Part shown: positions 12,543-25,588 of the stretch, in pieces
How the letters are laid out: each line of letters opens with the position of its first letter
Numbering within the stretch: position 1 is the stretch's first letter
Assembly: GCA_012931725.1 (NCBI GenBank)
Contig: CM022948.1
Coordinates: forward strand, 93,454,215 to 93,518,214
Origin: Litsea cubeba
Lineage: Eukaryota > Streptophyta > Magnoliopsida > Laurales > Lauraceae
DNA length: 64,000 nt
Reading direction: 5' to 3'
Program-made: the position numbers and the translations under genes
Notes under the pieces: model-generated
Database searches by the model: none
What the model was told of the DNA's origin: nothing
What the model saw: only the letters and a program-made list of their open reading frames with translations

Positions 12543-15500
12543 TCAGTCCCTGGATATACTTGCAGAGGGCTTCTTCCCAGTGTACCTCTGCCAATAAAGG
12601 TGAGCAAAATATTATAATGAGAGGAAGAAGGAAAATAAAAATAACAAAATGGACTAAAGTGCAAGGAATATGGTGACGTTTGATCATAATTATCATAGTT
12701 CAATAAACTGGCCAGATGACAAACCAACATTACCAAGATATTAGGCATTATTGGGACATCATGGATTCAAATGGGGAAAGAAAAAACAGAGATGCACCAT
12801 TTATCATAACAAGCAACTAGAAAATGACCAATGCAATGCATTGGATACCATGTAAAGAATCAATACTAACAACAATATTTATATGATGAAGATTCATTAT
12901 GGTGTGCTCCACTTAATGATGGATAATAGAGAAGTCAGGTATGAGTCCTATGATGAAATATCATGACATGGCATTTAATGAAATAGGGACAACAGCCTAA
13001 TTATGTAAACATTGTGGACCAGCCAAAAATAAAAAATAAATCTTCGCGAGCTTATCTAACAATGGAAATATTGTGGGGGCAACCAACTGTGAGAATATCA
13101 TTTGAAAGCAAGAATTTAAAACTCAGACTCGAAGGTGAACCCCCCCCCCCTCCCCCCCCCCCCCCCCCCAACCAAATCATTCAGTAGGGTGAACAACACC
13201 CCCAAACCCAAAAAAAAATAAAATAATAATAATAATAAAAAATTAAAATTAATTGTCCAAGGAGACTGCTTTCATAGTTAGCATGAAACAAAATCGATTT
13301 TCAAATATATTATTCTATTGTCTCAAGTCTTTGCTCCACTACTCTCCCATTGCTTCATTGTGTAACTCGTAAGTTTAATTCCATGATTGTTGGTGCAACT
13401 TTGTATATGTCCTTTGTTCTAGTATATAGATACTAGAGCACTTCTTCTCCATCCATCTGACATTTTCTTTGTATTTAATATCTTATTGAAGAGCGTAGAT
13501 AACCAAACCCATCCAATTTCTCCAAAGCATCTAACCAATAGGCTTGATTTAAGGGGCTAATTACGAGAGTGGAAAGGTGAAATGATTTTGCAAGGAAGAT
13601 GAAAGATCCTTTTTTCTGGAAATAAAACCCATTGTTGCTTGATATAAAGGGCTAATAAAGGGGCTTATTTCTTGAAAAATAACGAAATTCATTAATAACA
13701 TAAAACAGTACAAGAGAGCTATACTGGCATGCTTTATAAAAAAAAAAAAGAACAGACTAGACATCAGCTAAAGGGAAGGCCCAAGCACTCCAATTTCGCA
13801 CAATCATATCAGTTGGAGTGCCCCTAAAATGTGGACTGCTGGAAACTCAAGTAGCAGTTTTGAATCTGATGTGATCTAGAAGACTCTCCATATTAGAGGA
13901 CTTTCCGTCAAAACATCTAGAGTTCCTCTCTCTCCATATAACCCATTGGGTGGCAAGGAAGGAGGTCCTCCATAAATGTTTGCCTTTAGTTGTGTCTCCA
14001 TAAAGAGGCTTAATTCATAAACAAAACAAAAAAGAGGGGAAAAAAATGAATAAATACAAATAAAGCCAACTTGACTCAAACCCCAACTTGACTTGCTCTG
14101 GACCCAACCAGAGTCGACTCGGACTTTGACAAGTTTTAAAACCATTAACCATGTTTGGAAGTGAGCATTGTGTTTTACATAGTTGGATGTACTACATCAT
14201 TGAGTGGCTGAAAGTTGAGTGGGACATCATGATTTCCATCATTTGGTAGATCTATTGTGATTTTTATCATTGAGTGGACTGTAACTGAATCATTTAGTTG
14301 GCCCTCATCAGTGTGTTATAAATCCCACTATTTTTATTAAATGTCATTAAATTGGTGATAATTTTCCAAGTTCCAAATTTCATAAAAGGTGTTATGCATT
14401 AAAGGAAAAGAAATTGTTACATGATTAAATAGCCTTTCTCTACACATTGTACAATTGCCATTAAAGAGGGCATTTTGGTCAATGCAAAACAATCTCGGAA
14501 CTTGCCACATGATCATTGTTCTGGGATTAGTGTGAGAAGCATAAATTGGTGTACATTTCTCCTTTCTACTATAACATCAACCGGTAGGTGGAGAAATAGA
14601 GGGGCTTTCAATTCAATTACAATTCTATCATGAGGAACACAATGCACCAACCACTTGCTGAATGCTGATCATGAATTGTCCTTTGCATAGCGTTTCTTAT
14701 GACACCATTTTTTTCCCCACCCAAATTATATTTCTTAGCCATCAAAACCAACTTGTTCACCTATCAGACCAACCACACCCTCACCCTCACCCCCATAACC
14801 AATCCCACTTTTCCATTTCCTCTCCAGTGGAATCATAAATGACATATCCCTTTTTTAGTGAGAAATGATTATCAACCACTAAGGATATTTCTCACACAAA
14901 ACCATATTCCGGAGCGTCGTCCAGAACGCCACTTGGCCAATTGTGAAAAATCCATAATGTAGGGCCCACTTTTAAAGAAACTAAATCTCACTAAGTCTGA
15001 CAACTCAGGTATACACTGATTCAATCCAATCTTCTTGACAGTACTGATCCCTGTATTTAAGGCTATGTTCTCTGCCAATCCACAAATCTAATGTGATGCT
15101 TTTCTAACAAGTCTTAAATACTCTTGCCCTTCTCCAGGTCCGTTGTACTTGTAACACTTTCTCTATACAAACAATGTTTCCAGTATTCCACAGTCCACAC
15201 ATATGCCTAAACTGCCTAGCATTCCATCACTTATATTTCTATTCCACAGTCCACACATATGCCTAAACCATCTAGCATTCCATCAGTTACACTTCTATTG
15301 GAATCATCTGTGAATTTCTCTTATGCACTAATTCTTAATTGTGTCCTTGACTCCTTGTTCCCACACTCATCAATCTTAGTATACTCATCTCAGACCCTTG
15401 CTTTTGTCATCTTGTTTACTTATTCCCCAACATTCATCTTCATATAAATCCATTTTCTACATATGCTAAACAATATATGTGCCACAAAAGTCGTTTAATG

Positions 15501-18500
15501 GGGAAAAAAAGGAACTATGGGAGTCGGCTAATATAATGCACAACTATTTTCATAAGAAATTTTATGCTGCATGTGTGGATGTGACACGTGCAAAAAACCC
15601 AACTAAATCATCCGCTTTTCTCTCCCTTGCAACCCTCTAAAGAAGAAATCAACCTCTCTCCTTGCAACCTCTAAAGAAATCAACCTCTCTCTCCCTTGCA
15701 ACCCTCTTTATCACCCACTATGTTATCACAAACGACCTTTAGTAGGCTTGTGAAAGCACCGATGTCAGTCTATCAAGCTGTTGCGACTCTTGCCTGTACT
15801 GAATGCATGCATAGTTGTCAAATTTGGTTCATTTTGACTGAACTGGCTTAACACTTTCATTTTAGCTAGTGATCCGAACCAAACCACCTACTCTGTAAGG
15901 CTTCAGACCATTTCAGCCGAATCTGGATTTAAAGTCCAAAATACCAGATTTAGGCCAAAACAGATGAAATCCTGAATTTCGGATGATTTTTTTTTCAAGA
16001 ATTTTTATACCAAAAGGTCCAAAACTCATCTCAGTCTCAAGTGAAGTAGAAGTGTGGTCGCTGCTCATACCTAATTGTGTCATCGACCGTCGACCCTGAT
16101 CAAGCATTGCTGCTTGTCAGTGACAAGTGATCTTACTCCTCTTCTCTTTTTGTTCGCATTTCTTTTTTCGGATTTTTCCCCTACTCCGCCTTTTTCTCTT
16201 CCTCTTCCCTCATCTGCCTCTCTTTCCTCTTCTTTCTGTCATCCCTTTTCTCTTCCTATTTTCTATTTTAGTTGTAAAAGAAGCTTTTTCTTTTTTTTCC
16301 TTTTTGAGACAGCTTTGTGATACTTGAGCTCCATTGTGGGGCCCGCCTATTAAAAATTTAAACCACTCACAATAAATACAGTCCTCATTTAGGAACTTCG
16401 TCAATTTCCACTCTAATAGGAGATTGGATGACTGTCAAATTGATCAGGTACTCATCATAAGTATATCTAATCAATCTAACAATGGGCCTGTCTGCTGATA
16501 CAGTTATATTTGGCCCCATACATGAAGAGACATTTGTTTGAGCAGTTTAGATTTTTATTAGGTGGCTCCATTATGGGCCTATAAAATTCTCATGAGTCCG
16601 AGCCTTCGAGTATCCGCACATTTTTTTTAATTGTACCCTCTTAAGTCTCACTTAAGAAAAACCTAAACTACTAAAAATTATTAATTTTCCATGTAGAAAT
16701 GACATATTGCATTATTGTTTTACCAGACTAAATTAAATGAATATACTTTATATGTCATTTTTATTTATGATTATTGTATATGTTTGTACATATTTTTACA
16801 TTTTCCGAAACGAAACTCCAAAATGTTTCACCGACATTCCAAACCAGCCAAAACATTTCAGTTTAGACCTGAACCAAAATGGAGTCTGCAACGAAATTGA
16901 CTACTATGACTGATGTCATACCCAAGATTTCAGTTTCAATGGGTATATCTCCGCCACAAGATGTTCAGTGATGGTGGATGGCCTCAATCATGCAACATCA
17001 ATGGGATCACAAGTCACAAGACCTCGAAATCCCTTGAGTCCTCCTTCAATTTTGATAATATGCCAATTGATTAGAGCAATTCCTAGACGGGTTTGTGATG
17101 AGTGACAGGCATTCTTGATCACTACTGCACCAGACATCATGAAGATGGCAAAGAAGGGGCCTGAATTTTAATGGGAGTGGTCAAGATTGATGGATTGTTA
17201 GGGAGCGGAAAGGTAGTGAATTTCCAGTGTCAAGCACGGAAAGTCTACTACATGGTGTGAAAGGAGGAATGGAAGTGTCATTGATGAGTGAGGATGCAAA
17301 GCGGGGGACTGTGAGAAGAAGATATAGCAATCATTCCCGTAACTACAGCTGTTTTAAATACTGTGATTTTAGCAATTATAATGTAAATTAACGTTCAACC
17401 ATCGTTTAACTCAATGGAAGACTTAATCGAGACTAAACTATGGAGGTGAATGCAGTTGAAGGGAATTATGGTCATCAGGTGATATGGCAAGGGAGAATGA
17501 GAAAACAATCACTCCTGTAACTACAGCTGTTTTAAATACTGTGGTTTTAGCTATTATAAACGTTAAACTCAATGGAAGACTTAATCGAGACTAAACTATG
17601 GAGGTGAATGCAGTCAAAGGGAATTATGGTCATCAGTTGAAAACTAGTTTTTTTTTTTTTTTTAATCTTCCCCCAGACTCTACTGCATGAGATTTGTTCT
17701 TAGTTGGATGCACTTCAAAGGCCTACAAAATGGACGGTCAAAACAAAATTTTGAAAATCTGTCTTGACAGCCCCTGCTCACTCTGCTGCAATCATCCAAG
17801 GTCTCACAAAATACATGGCACGCCATTAGTGTCTCTAGCCCTCAAGTCCTCTTTGAGAGTTGTAGCCCAATGTAAGACCCAAAAAGCAGGCCACATCATG
17901 TTATGTAGTCTGGTCGGACTTGCTCATCTCACTATGAACATATGTATTAGTAGTTTAAACAACATAATATAAGGATAGTGGCCATAAATCAATAATAAAA
18001 ATATAATAATGAAGAGCTGAAAATAAACATGACAACAATGGGAATCTATTTGGAGTTTACCTGCTTCCCAACGCTGAATGGAATATATTTGTACTTGATC
18101 ATGTGCAGAATTTGACGCTTCATAGTAAGGATGAAAAGAACAATCCAATAGCACAACAATATGGGCCAGAAGACGGGAACATCGAACATAGAAAAGAATG
18201 TCATAACAAAAGCAACACAGAAGGCCTTAGTTATGGAATACCTGAAATATGGGAACATGTAACTGTTGAGTTCAATGAAAGACAATCAGGTGCGACTCAT
18301 CTACATAACAAGCTCAGACAGATATTTCAAGTTTTTATGAAACAAAGGAAAATTTAGCAAACACAGAGAAACAATTACAGAAGTGACAATGGCCATTAGC
18401 ACAGTCGGAAAGTGCTCATTGTCACAACTATGAGGTGGAGGGTTTGTAAGAAACAATAAAGAAAAGAAAAGTTATAAAATTCAGAAATATGCTGTTCTTC

Positions 18501-20154
18501 TAAAAGCTTCCAAAAATAAGAAGGCCCTTGCTTTAAAGGTATAGTTCATAAAAGAAAATGTAAAATACAATGAACATAACATGATAAATTCCGCAATCAT
18601 TGTCGTGACCAACTGTAGGCTCCACCATGTTACCACTAAAAAAGGACCTTGCAATCCAATCCAATCAGAGGATTGAATACAAATCAATGAAGGCATTTAC
18701 AAAGGTTTTGTGCTGATCCCCAATAGGGATTATAGATTATTTGAGTTTTGCGTAACTTAAGTTGAGAACTGAATTGATTAGGGTATATACTTGTATAAAT
18801 GCCCTTATGCACATTGAAAGAACCAAGAAACAGGCCCAAACAATGACTACCAAGAAACTTACTAAACAAAAGTGGAACACATAAAATGAAGCAGCCTTCA
18901 ATAACGAAATTGACAACTGTGAGGTGAATGTTCTAGCAATACAAGAGGCAATCACAGTCACAAGTACAAGCATGAGGTTCCAAAAAGTTCAAGTCATGCT
19001 ACCTACAAAAAAGAAATAAAAGGGGCAATATAAAACTTTCAAGAGGTATTTAAAAAAAAATCTAATAATATAAGGAGAATCATTTAATATGATTTGGTGG
19101 ATGAAACATAATGCAAAAGTTTCTGGGGAGGCTTACATCTGATCAGACAAATCTACAAGTTGTGTAACTCGAACCAAATGTCCTTTTGACATGTGAGATA
19201 AAACACAAACAAGTTGAAGGGTAAGTTAACAAATACAAAAGTAAATAAGAATGTTCATTGGTTTTCCTCATTCATTCTGTTAGTGATGTATTTGTGTGGG
19301 TACCACAGTAGTACAGTATACACCTCTTGTATTGTACACATTTTGATGTACCTCTGTTTTCATCAAAGAAATTTTTTCTTAGTGATGAAATCATTATCAG
19401 CCATGTAAAGTCTTTAAAAAAAAAAAAAGCTGCCCATACACGATCCACTATAAATACTTCAATAACTTAGTCAAAGTTCCCACTCCTCTAGATGTACAGA
19501 ACAATCAGCAAGAGTTGAGATCTGGAGAGCTGCTTTTATGTAAGCCAAAAGGGAGAGAAAAGTATAGACAGTTGCATTTATCTGGGTTTAAGTGCACTCT
19601 ATTAAGAGTTCTCTATCGCTTAAATGTAAAACAACATTCATTCAGAGTAAAATGCAAATGGGTTATCATTCATCGGCGAGAAGATCCAACACAATAGCAC
19701 CTCACTTAACTTGATTCAAACAAAGAAATCAAAGCATCCACAAATCAGCCAAAACACACAAATCGAACAACACCAGCGAATTTAAAGCAGATTGTTGTTG
19801 TCCATGTTACCAGAATTTGAACTCAGGCAGACGGCGAATGAAAGGCTTGAATTCATCCGAACCCTTGGTCGGGAGCGACGCGCCATCCATAACTTCCAGC
19901 TCCGGATCGACCTTGGGCGACAGAAACCCAATCAAGAGATTCAAGAGATAGATCCCCAGCCCATAGGAGACTATGTAAAACCCCTGAAGGTAATACACAC
20001 GCAAACAATAGATCGCCGCTACACCAAGCGTTCCCAGCCATCTACCAACCGTATGCGGCGTCGATCGATCCAGATAGTGCTGAAACGTCCTCGAGAACTC
20101 GCTCCTCCATTTCGCGAATGGCGCGCTGCTGTCCTCTCCAGATACTGAATCCAT
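12543..20154 (-). CDS. RER1: RER1, Golgi-to-ER retrieval receptor
   Basis: Coding exons on the minus strand: 20154-19811, 18241-18061 and 12587-12543; total 570 nt, 189 aa. The start codon is at 20154-20152 and TGA at 12545-12543. The recognised core includes TPHTVGRWLGTLG, YCLRVYYLQGFYIVSYGLG, a GFLSP loop, SDEFKPFIRRLPEFKFW, then DVPVFWPILLCYWIVLF and MIKYKYIPFSVGKQ, ending RYTGKKPSASISRD. Family knowledge: RER1 is a four-helix membrane protein of the early Golgi that recognises polar residues in transmembrane segments and returns escaped ER proteins via COPI. Four hydrophobic segments are visible at about 43-60, 62-80, 120-138 and 139-160. The W codon is split across intron 1 (TG|G). Intron 2 is unusually long (about 5.47 kb), contains a LINE relic and repeats, and isolates a 14-codon last exon. 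Confidence 0.93.
13141..13169 (+). repeat. Poly(C) tract
   Basis: A run of cytosines broken once by T, within RER1 intron 2. Length is likely variable and error-prone in assembly. Confidence 0.8.
13670..13976 (-). pseudogene. LINE (non-LTR retrotransposon) 3' end, in RER1 intron 2
   Basis: The minus-strand translation from 13976 reads SFLATQWVIWRERNSRCF, then SLLDHIRFKTAT, a stop (TGA where TGG is expected), then GTPTDMIVRNW and a terminal stop at 13757-13759. This is the conserved tail after the reverse transcriptase of plant LINEs (family knowledge). Downstream is a T-run, then ttattaatgaatttcgttattt, typical of a LINE 3' UTR. It lies in the same orientation as RER1, and only the 3' end is present (5'-truncated and inactivated). 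Confidence 0.7.
13977..15184. other. RER1 intron 2 interior, nothing recognisable
   Basis: AT-rich intronic sequence without a coding frame or clear element ends. Confidence 0.5.
15185..15296 (+). repeat. Tandem duplication, period 56 bp
   Basis: The unit starting attccacagtccacac is at 15185 and 15241, two slightly diverged copies inside RER1 intron 2. A related short duplication of a 'cttgcaaccctct' motif follows at 15600-15710. Confidence 0.75.
16127..16320 (+). repeat. CT-rich low-complexity tract
   Basis: Almost entirely C and T on the plus strand, in RER1 intron 2. Open frames here are compositional artefacts. Confidence 0.7.
17331..17640 (+). repeat. Diverged tandem duplication of about 150-180 bp
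   Basis: The block from 'gcaatcattcccgtaac' to 'ggtcatcag' (17327-17480) is repeated at about 17503-17637 with a small internal deletion in copy 2. Shared runs include taactacagctgttttaa and ggaggtgaatgcagt. It is located in RER1 intron 2. Confidence 0.75.
18375..18450 (+). repeat. SINE-like remnant
   Basis: 'tagcacagtcggaaagtg' resembles a tRNA A-box region and is followed by 'gaggtggagggttt' where a B box would lie. The layout parallels the remnant at 7565-7655. Low confidence. Confidence 0.3.
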
Positions 20155-20700
20155 CGAAAACAGCCCTAAACCAGAAGATACAATAGCAGATGACGAGATC
20201 TCAAGCAGACAGAAAGCACAAAAAAAGATCAGATCTCCAACAAAAAGAGGGTTTTAGCAGCCATCCGATCAAAGATGAAGAAAAATTAGGGCTTTGTAGC
20301 TACAGATCTGAGGCAGAAACCCTATAATCCAAATCTCTCCAAGAAGATCAAGACTGTTTGAGTTACGAACAGATCTGAGGTTGGAATCGCGGATAGATGG
20401 AACGAAACCCTAAAATTGCAGGGATGGTGCAAGGGTCTGTGGAAATTAGGGTTTTGGGGGGGGATTGGAATGCAGAGATTGGAGAGAGGAACGGGAAAAG
20501 AAAACTAGGGTTAGAGTTTTGGGAGAGAAGGTGGAGGTTTCGAAGATCAAAAGCTTCTCTTTTTTTTTTTGGGATCGAGCGGACGGCAGGAGTACGTGAA
20601 GGATATGAGAAGGAAGGAAAGAAGACACCGACGGAAAAGGATAGGAAGAGGAGAGTTGGAATGAAATGACGCAATTGCCCTTGGTATATCTGGGAAGTCA
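20155..20700 (-). promoter_or_regulatory. RER1 leader and promoter region with telo-box
   Basis: This is the region immediately upstream of the RER1 start codon. It contains AAACCCTAAA (20405-20414), the telo-box found in the leaders/promoters of many plant housekeeping genes (family knowledge), plus related aaaccctat and ttaggg motifs at 20290-20330. The GA-rich stretch 20440-20660 (CT-rich on the RER1 strand) also fits a plant 5' leader. Open frames here have no conserved sequence. Confidence 0.5.
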
Positions 20701-22129
20701 CCATGGTCTGTTTTGGTGGGCACGTGAGAATTCAACGGCTGCGATGATGATGTAGTGTTGGGGTTTTGGGTCGGATTGGATTGGACCTGACCTTTGAAGT
20801 GAGTAACCGCGTACGGCGTGTATGTATGACCAAAACTGCTTGGAAATGTAGACCTGATAGGCTGATATGGATGTTTGAGAAAAAAGTTCCAAATTGAAAA
20901 GGTTGAAAGCTTTTTGTAAAATAATCTCCATTAAATGATTATTAAAACGGTGAGAGGTGAAGGAGATTCATTCTTATTAGATTACAAGAGTGAAAATTAG
21001 GTATTCGTTTCACATCTTTTCCTTATTCAATTTTCATTAAAGGGGTAGTCATTTTTGGAAATTCAGCTAGGGTTCTTCATTTTTAACCATTTATACAATT
21101 CTAAGTATGTAATTACATGACACAGACATGACGAAAACCATTTTCTTTTTAAATGGTTCATGACTCCTTTCTGTAACCCAGCAGCTGCCACATGGAGGAT
21201 AACCTTCTGATTATAACCGTGCTAACCTAACCTAATCCTTCCATCATTCGAACTCAACTAGAAAGTAAATACGGTCACACCCTACTTCCCAAACCAACAA
21301 AGCCCTTGACTGTTTTTGCTTGTTTAAAAATGGATCAAGGGTGGCGTCTAGTTGTCTTGGGCTTCTCCTTAGCTAAAATTACTCGTATACTTACTTTCCT
21401 TGGGTAATTTTGGTGCGCTCTATCCCTAGGCCACTTGCCCAGGCAAAAGACTAATTTCAATTTACAGTGATTTATTGTGGTACACATCATTTCATTAAGA
21501 AAGATCAATTGGATGCTCTTCTTCGTCCAAACGAGATCTCCCTTACTACATTGCTTTTCTTATTTGGCCAAAAGATAATCAATGGAGCTTTCATTGTACT
21601 TTTTCATAATAGTAAGGGTTCTTTCTAAATTTGTGGATTAGGGACACTTAAGGTGCTTCTGTGTGAGGAGAGGATTCTGTGATAAAAAAGAAGGTTATCC
21701 TAAGCTTTCCATGCAACCCACTCTTTAGTTGTTTGGTACTAAGCTTTTCTCCATGTGAATTATTAATTTGCCTTCATAGAGAAGATTTAGATTTCGTATT
21801 GGAGAGGTGGGAATGCAAGGGGAGTTAGGAATACATGAGTCAACTTGACCACGGAAACAAAATTCATAGAGTGTGAAATCCTCTCGTTGTACAAGCCCAC
21901 CCTCAATGCCCATTTCTTTACTTAAAATTTTGTCTATGTTTGAGAATCCCAAATGCTAGAGTTTTAAAATGCCGTTGAACTCAGTCGTTCTTTAATTCTC
22001 CGTTTCATTTGTACTAGAATGCATACATGAGAATTTCATAAATCTTGAATTCCCAAAATTCCTTATTTTATAACTAGTATAATTCCTGACTAGAATACAT
22101 CAGTGTGTGCCTTGTGTTAGTCCTGCCCA
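20701..22129. other. Intergenic DNA, no gene identified
   Basis: No conserved protein motif is visible. One 75-codon minus-strand frame (21725-21952) has no recognisable family and may be chance. Confidence 0.45.
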
Positions 22130-22480
22130 CCTTTAGAAATTATAACATGACTCCTACATTTAGGAATTACAAAAAAAAAAAAGAAAAAAGAAAAAAAAAA
22201 CCACCTTAAGAATTAAGATGTACGACATGGGCCATCTTTGGAGTTTGTAGTTACATGGGCCTACCTTTTGGGAATTAATATGTCCACCTTTAAAAATTAC
22301 TTGGGATCTACCTTTAAAAATTGTGGTTCATGCCTTCATGGGCCCCACTTTAGAAATTGCAATGTGGAGTTCACCATTAAGAATTGTGGTATATGGGGCC
22401 CACATTTTAGAAATTACAACATAAGCCTACCTTTATAATGTAGTATATGGGATCCACCTAGAAATTATTGTGCGTTTGTA
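22130..22480 (+). repeat. Diverged short-period tandem array (about 45-55 bp)
   Basis: At least seven degenerate units alternate 'gggcccacctttagaaattgc'-like strings with 'atggggcccac' or 'tgggatccacc'. An open frame across it gives an internally repetitive peptide (FKNCG/FRNC motifs), expected from a tandem array and not a gene. Confidence 0.7.
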
Positions 22481-23710
22481 TGGGTTTAGCAAGCGGCCAC
22501 CCAAGATTACTTCTGTTGGGTCAAAGACATTAGGGGTGCCCATGTCATAAAAAAAATCTAAAAAATATGGTAAAATTTGGGTCCAACATGATAAATGTGA
22601 ATGAAATACACATCACACATTTCCCATCTAATTGTGGGCTTAACTTCTATTGAAGCAACAATTAAATAGGACAAATAAACATCAGGGGGCATTAATGTTG
22701 GGCTGATTGTCTTTTAGTAAACGAGCCACATTAAGGCTAGCTATATTAAGGCCATCATTATGGGTTTTCTCTCATTCCGAACGTTAAAGCTAGTTCTGAG
22801 GATCTGGACTTTACTGATGTTACAAACTTACAGCATAATAAAAGCACCAGCAGTTGAGGGCATTCATTTTGAACAGTTGGATTTCAATAGATGGGCCCCA
22901 CTCTAGAGTTTAACTCTTTCAACTCATAAATGCTCCAAGTCATAGACTCGGTGGATCCAGACTCATTGAGCATTATTTAGTCCACTTGGAAACTATCTAG
23001 TCAGCTAACCTTAATCAAACTTAATAAACAATTGATTAGTACTTGGAATCCTATTTTAAGACACTCTCCACTGACCTAAGTCTTTTGGGTCATGCTAATA
23101 GTAAGCAATGACTTATAACATCTGCCCGCTTTGCTTAGCTAAAGTAATCTAGAAATAGAAATGCCTCATGCATCAAGAAACTCTGAAATTAGCAGAAACA
23201 GGTACAAAGCTACTTTCCACTAGCTTTCCAACCTCTGCAAAGCAATTGCAATTTACAAAGAGAAAACTCTAGTAGATCACAACATTATTTCATCAAAAAA
23301 TAAAAATAAAAGCTGAAGAATGTGCAATACAGGTGTGTTTAATACCCAAAACCCTAATGAAAATTAATCCCAACCCTCCATTCAGTATTGAATTCCTAGG
23401 AATTCCATGCTTACTCTAAAATAGGGCTCAAAAGGAATAAGTAAAAGGTCAACATCTACAACCATCAATAATTTCCCCTTGATGATAAATGATTACTACC
23501 TAGCCATCATCCCAGTAAATCAAATAGTAAAAGAAATTAGGGTCTAATCTATCTTTGGTTCTCGACCTTATATCATTCACCACTCACCACCCCTATAATA
23601 TTTTCATGATAGAAATAATTATACCATAAAATTGCAGGAATTCAATACAAGGTAAGCAAACAAGGCCCATATGACTACTCCACAATACTCAGCTCCCACC
23701 GCATGGGCGG
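22481..23710. other. Intergenic DNA, no gene identified
   Basis: AT-rich sequence without recognisable features. Confidence 0.45.
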
Positions 23711-23714
23711 CTCC

Positions 23715-24290
23715 ACATAGATCACAGTGGGGTCAATTGACCCCACTGAGATCCGAAAAAGAATTTAAAAATAAAAATTTTATTTCATAAATTAAACTTA
23801 TGGGAAGTTGTTGACCCCACTCAATTTAAGAGTTTCACCCCACATTAGCTAACTTAACATTTTTTCTTTGTTGCTGTGGTAGTGAACAAAGGTTACCATA
23901 AAATACCCACTGCCAAAGTTAATGGGTCAACTGTCTACCAAAAATTAAATAAAATTAATGGGCCCACATTACTGATATGCGCTATAGCAACATCTTTTTA
24001 GAACTTAAAGGAATCTGTGACATTGCTAGAAAATTAGTGGAGAAAAAAAATCGTATACCAATTGGTTTATTTGCTTTTTAAATTGGCGTTGATCTTACCA
24101 CAGTAGAAAAGAGCTTTTTCAGTAATGAAGTACGTAAATAATAGGTTGCGTAACCGAATAGGAGATCAATGGATGAATGATCGTTTGGTTACATATATTG
24201 AAAAATATGTGGTTGCTAATGTTGATAATGAATCTATTATGCAATGATTTCAATACATGAAAACCTGTTAAGGGCAGCTTAGGAGTTTAT
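23715..24290 (+). pseudogene. Decayed hAT transposase C-terminus
   Basis: The plus-strand translation at 24070-24270 reads LVYLLFKLALILP, then after a stop KRAFSVMKYVNNRLRNRIG, DQWMNDRLVTYIEKY and a second stop after DNESIMQ. This is the C-terminal dimerisation region of plant hAT transposases of the TTF zinc-finger type (family knowledge: normally ...ASVERAFSAM...). A segment before RAFS is deleted. A likely start of the relic is the ggggtcaattgacccc palindrome at about 23730-23746. Dead copy. Confidence 0.7.
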
Positions 24291-25174
24291 GTATTTGGAT
24301 GAAGAACTATTAGTAACAATATATTAAAATTTCTTTTTTTTTTAGAATTCAATATTATCTTTGTCGGATAATCGGAAATAGATTATTTGAGAATTTTATG
24401 CTATACTTATCGAATTATCGAAAGTAGATGACAAATGTTAATAAAGGAAAAAATAAATTTATTCGATTTGCAGAAGATAAGTCTTTTATTGACCATACTT
24501 ATTCGAATGTCTGATGCCACCATTGTCCCACCGTACAAACATTCTCCACAGCTGGGGTGCATGGTTGTGGATATACTCACGCACAGACTCATTTTTCTTT
24601 TGGGCAGAAGCAGTGTCGCCTTTTGGATTGTCAATATGTTTCCTTTTTTAATGAATGAAACAAGAAAGAAGAACAGGTCTGTAGGAATATTCTTAAATTC
24701 CATCAACCCTGAAATTTTATGAAATTCCATAATTTACTCCTTTTTTTTTTATGATGCCCGGACTTCCAAATGCCTTGTGGGATTCTGAATGCTTCAAAGT
24801 CTAAAATCTCTCTAACAACTGACGGATTGTCATAGTCCATTTGTATATGCTGGGGTGTCAATGAGTTGGGTTTGGCTGCAATTGAGGTCACCTCAGGGCA
24901 GACCTGGACCATCCAGGTCCTGGTGCAATCCGAACTAGTCAACAAGTTCCAGATCTAGACCTTTTCAAGGCCCCAACTCAGGTCAGTTGGGGCGGTTAGC
25001 GAGGAACCCATTTCATCACACATTTGTCTCTCTATTTTTTTTTTCTGGATAAAGCCCTTTCTCTATGAGTTCCTTTTCTTTTTCTTCTTTTTATTTGGCC
25101 CCCTATTTTCAAACATTACAACTGGCGTCGACCAGCTTTGCGAGCTGCTAGGACCCATCCAACACGGCAGTAGG

Positions 25175-25290
25175 AGAGCCTTCGGTTGAGGGAAGGTGAC
25201 ATGGTCATGATTCAAATCCTGGGCGGTCAGGTGAGAACTGATGCCTCTTACCGCTGTGGTAAGAGGCCTCTGGGCCTGTCACAAAAGATG
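25175..25290 (-). repeat. SINE-like sequence 3' of PCBER copy A
   Basis: On the minus strand, 'accacagcggtaagaggc' (A-box-like) precedes 'ggatttgaatca' (B-box-like). The same sequence lies 3' of copy B (39930-40000, B box ggtttgaaccc), so the insertion predates the A/B duplication. Confidence 0.45.
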
Positions 25291-25588
25291 TGTTCTTGTC
25301 CTGAGACTGATACATGAAAGACCATGTGTGCAAACATATATATAGCTTGGTTTGATCCAGAATCTCTGCAATCTTAATTCTGACATGCTCTGGCTAAAGG
25401 CTCGTAACATTTCAAAGTAGTTGTACAAAATAACAGATTACAAACAGCATTTCCCACAAGCACTTAGAAGTACATATATAAGGGCCACAAGATGCACGTC
25501 TCACTCCACTGATCACCAAGGTGACTCGCTTATTAACAGGACGAAAGCAGCAAAATGAGGGAACATGAAGGTGGAGTTTTTTGAGTTA

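Noticed and set aside
20363..20704. 113-codon minus-strand frame upstream of RER1
   Set aside because: Lies in the CT-rich RER1 leader/promoter, no conserved sequence.
22238..22438. Repetitive 66-residue protein
   Set aside because: Its internal repeats match the ~50-bp DNA array; not a gene.
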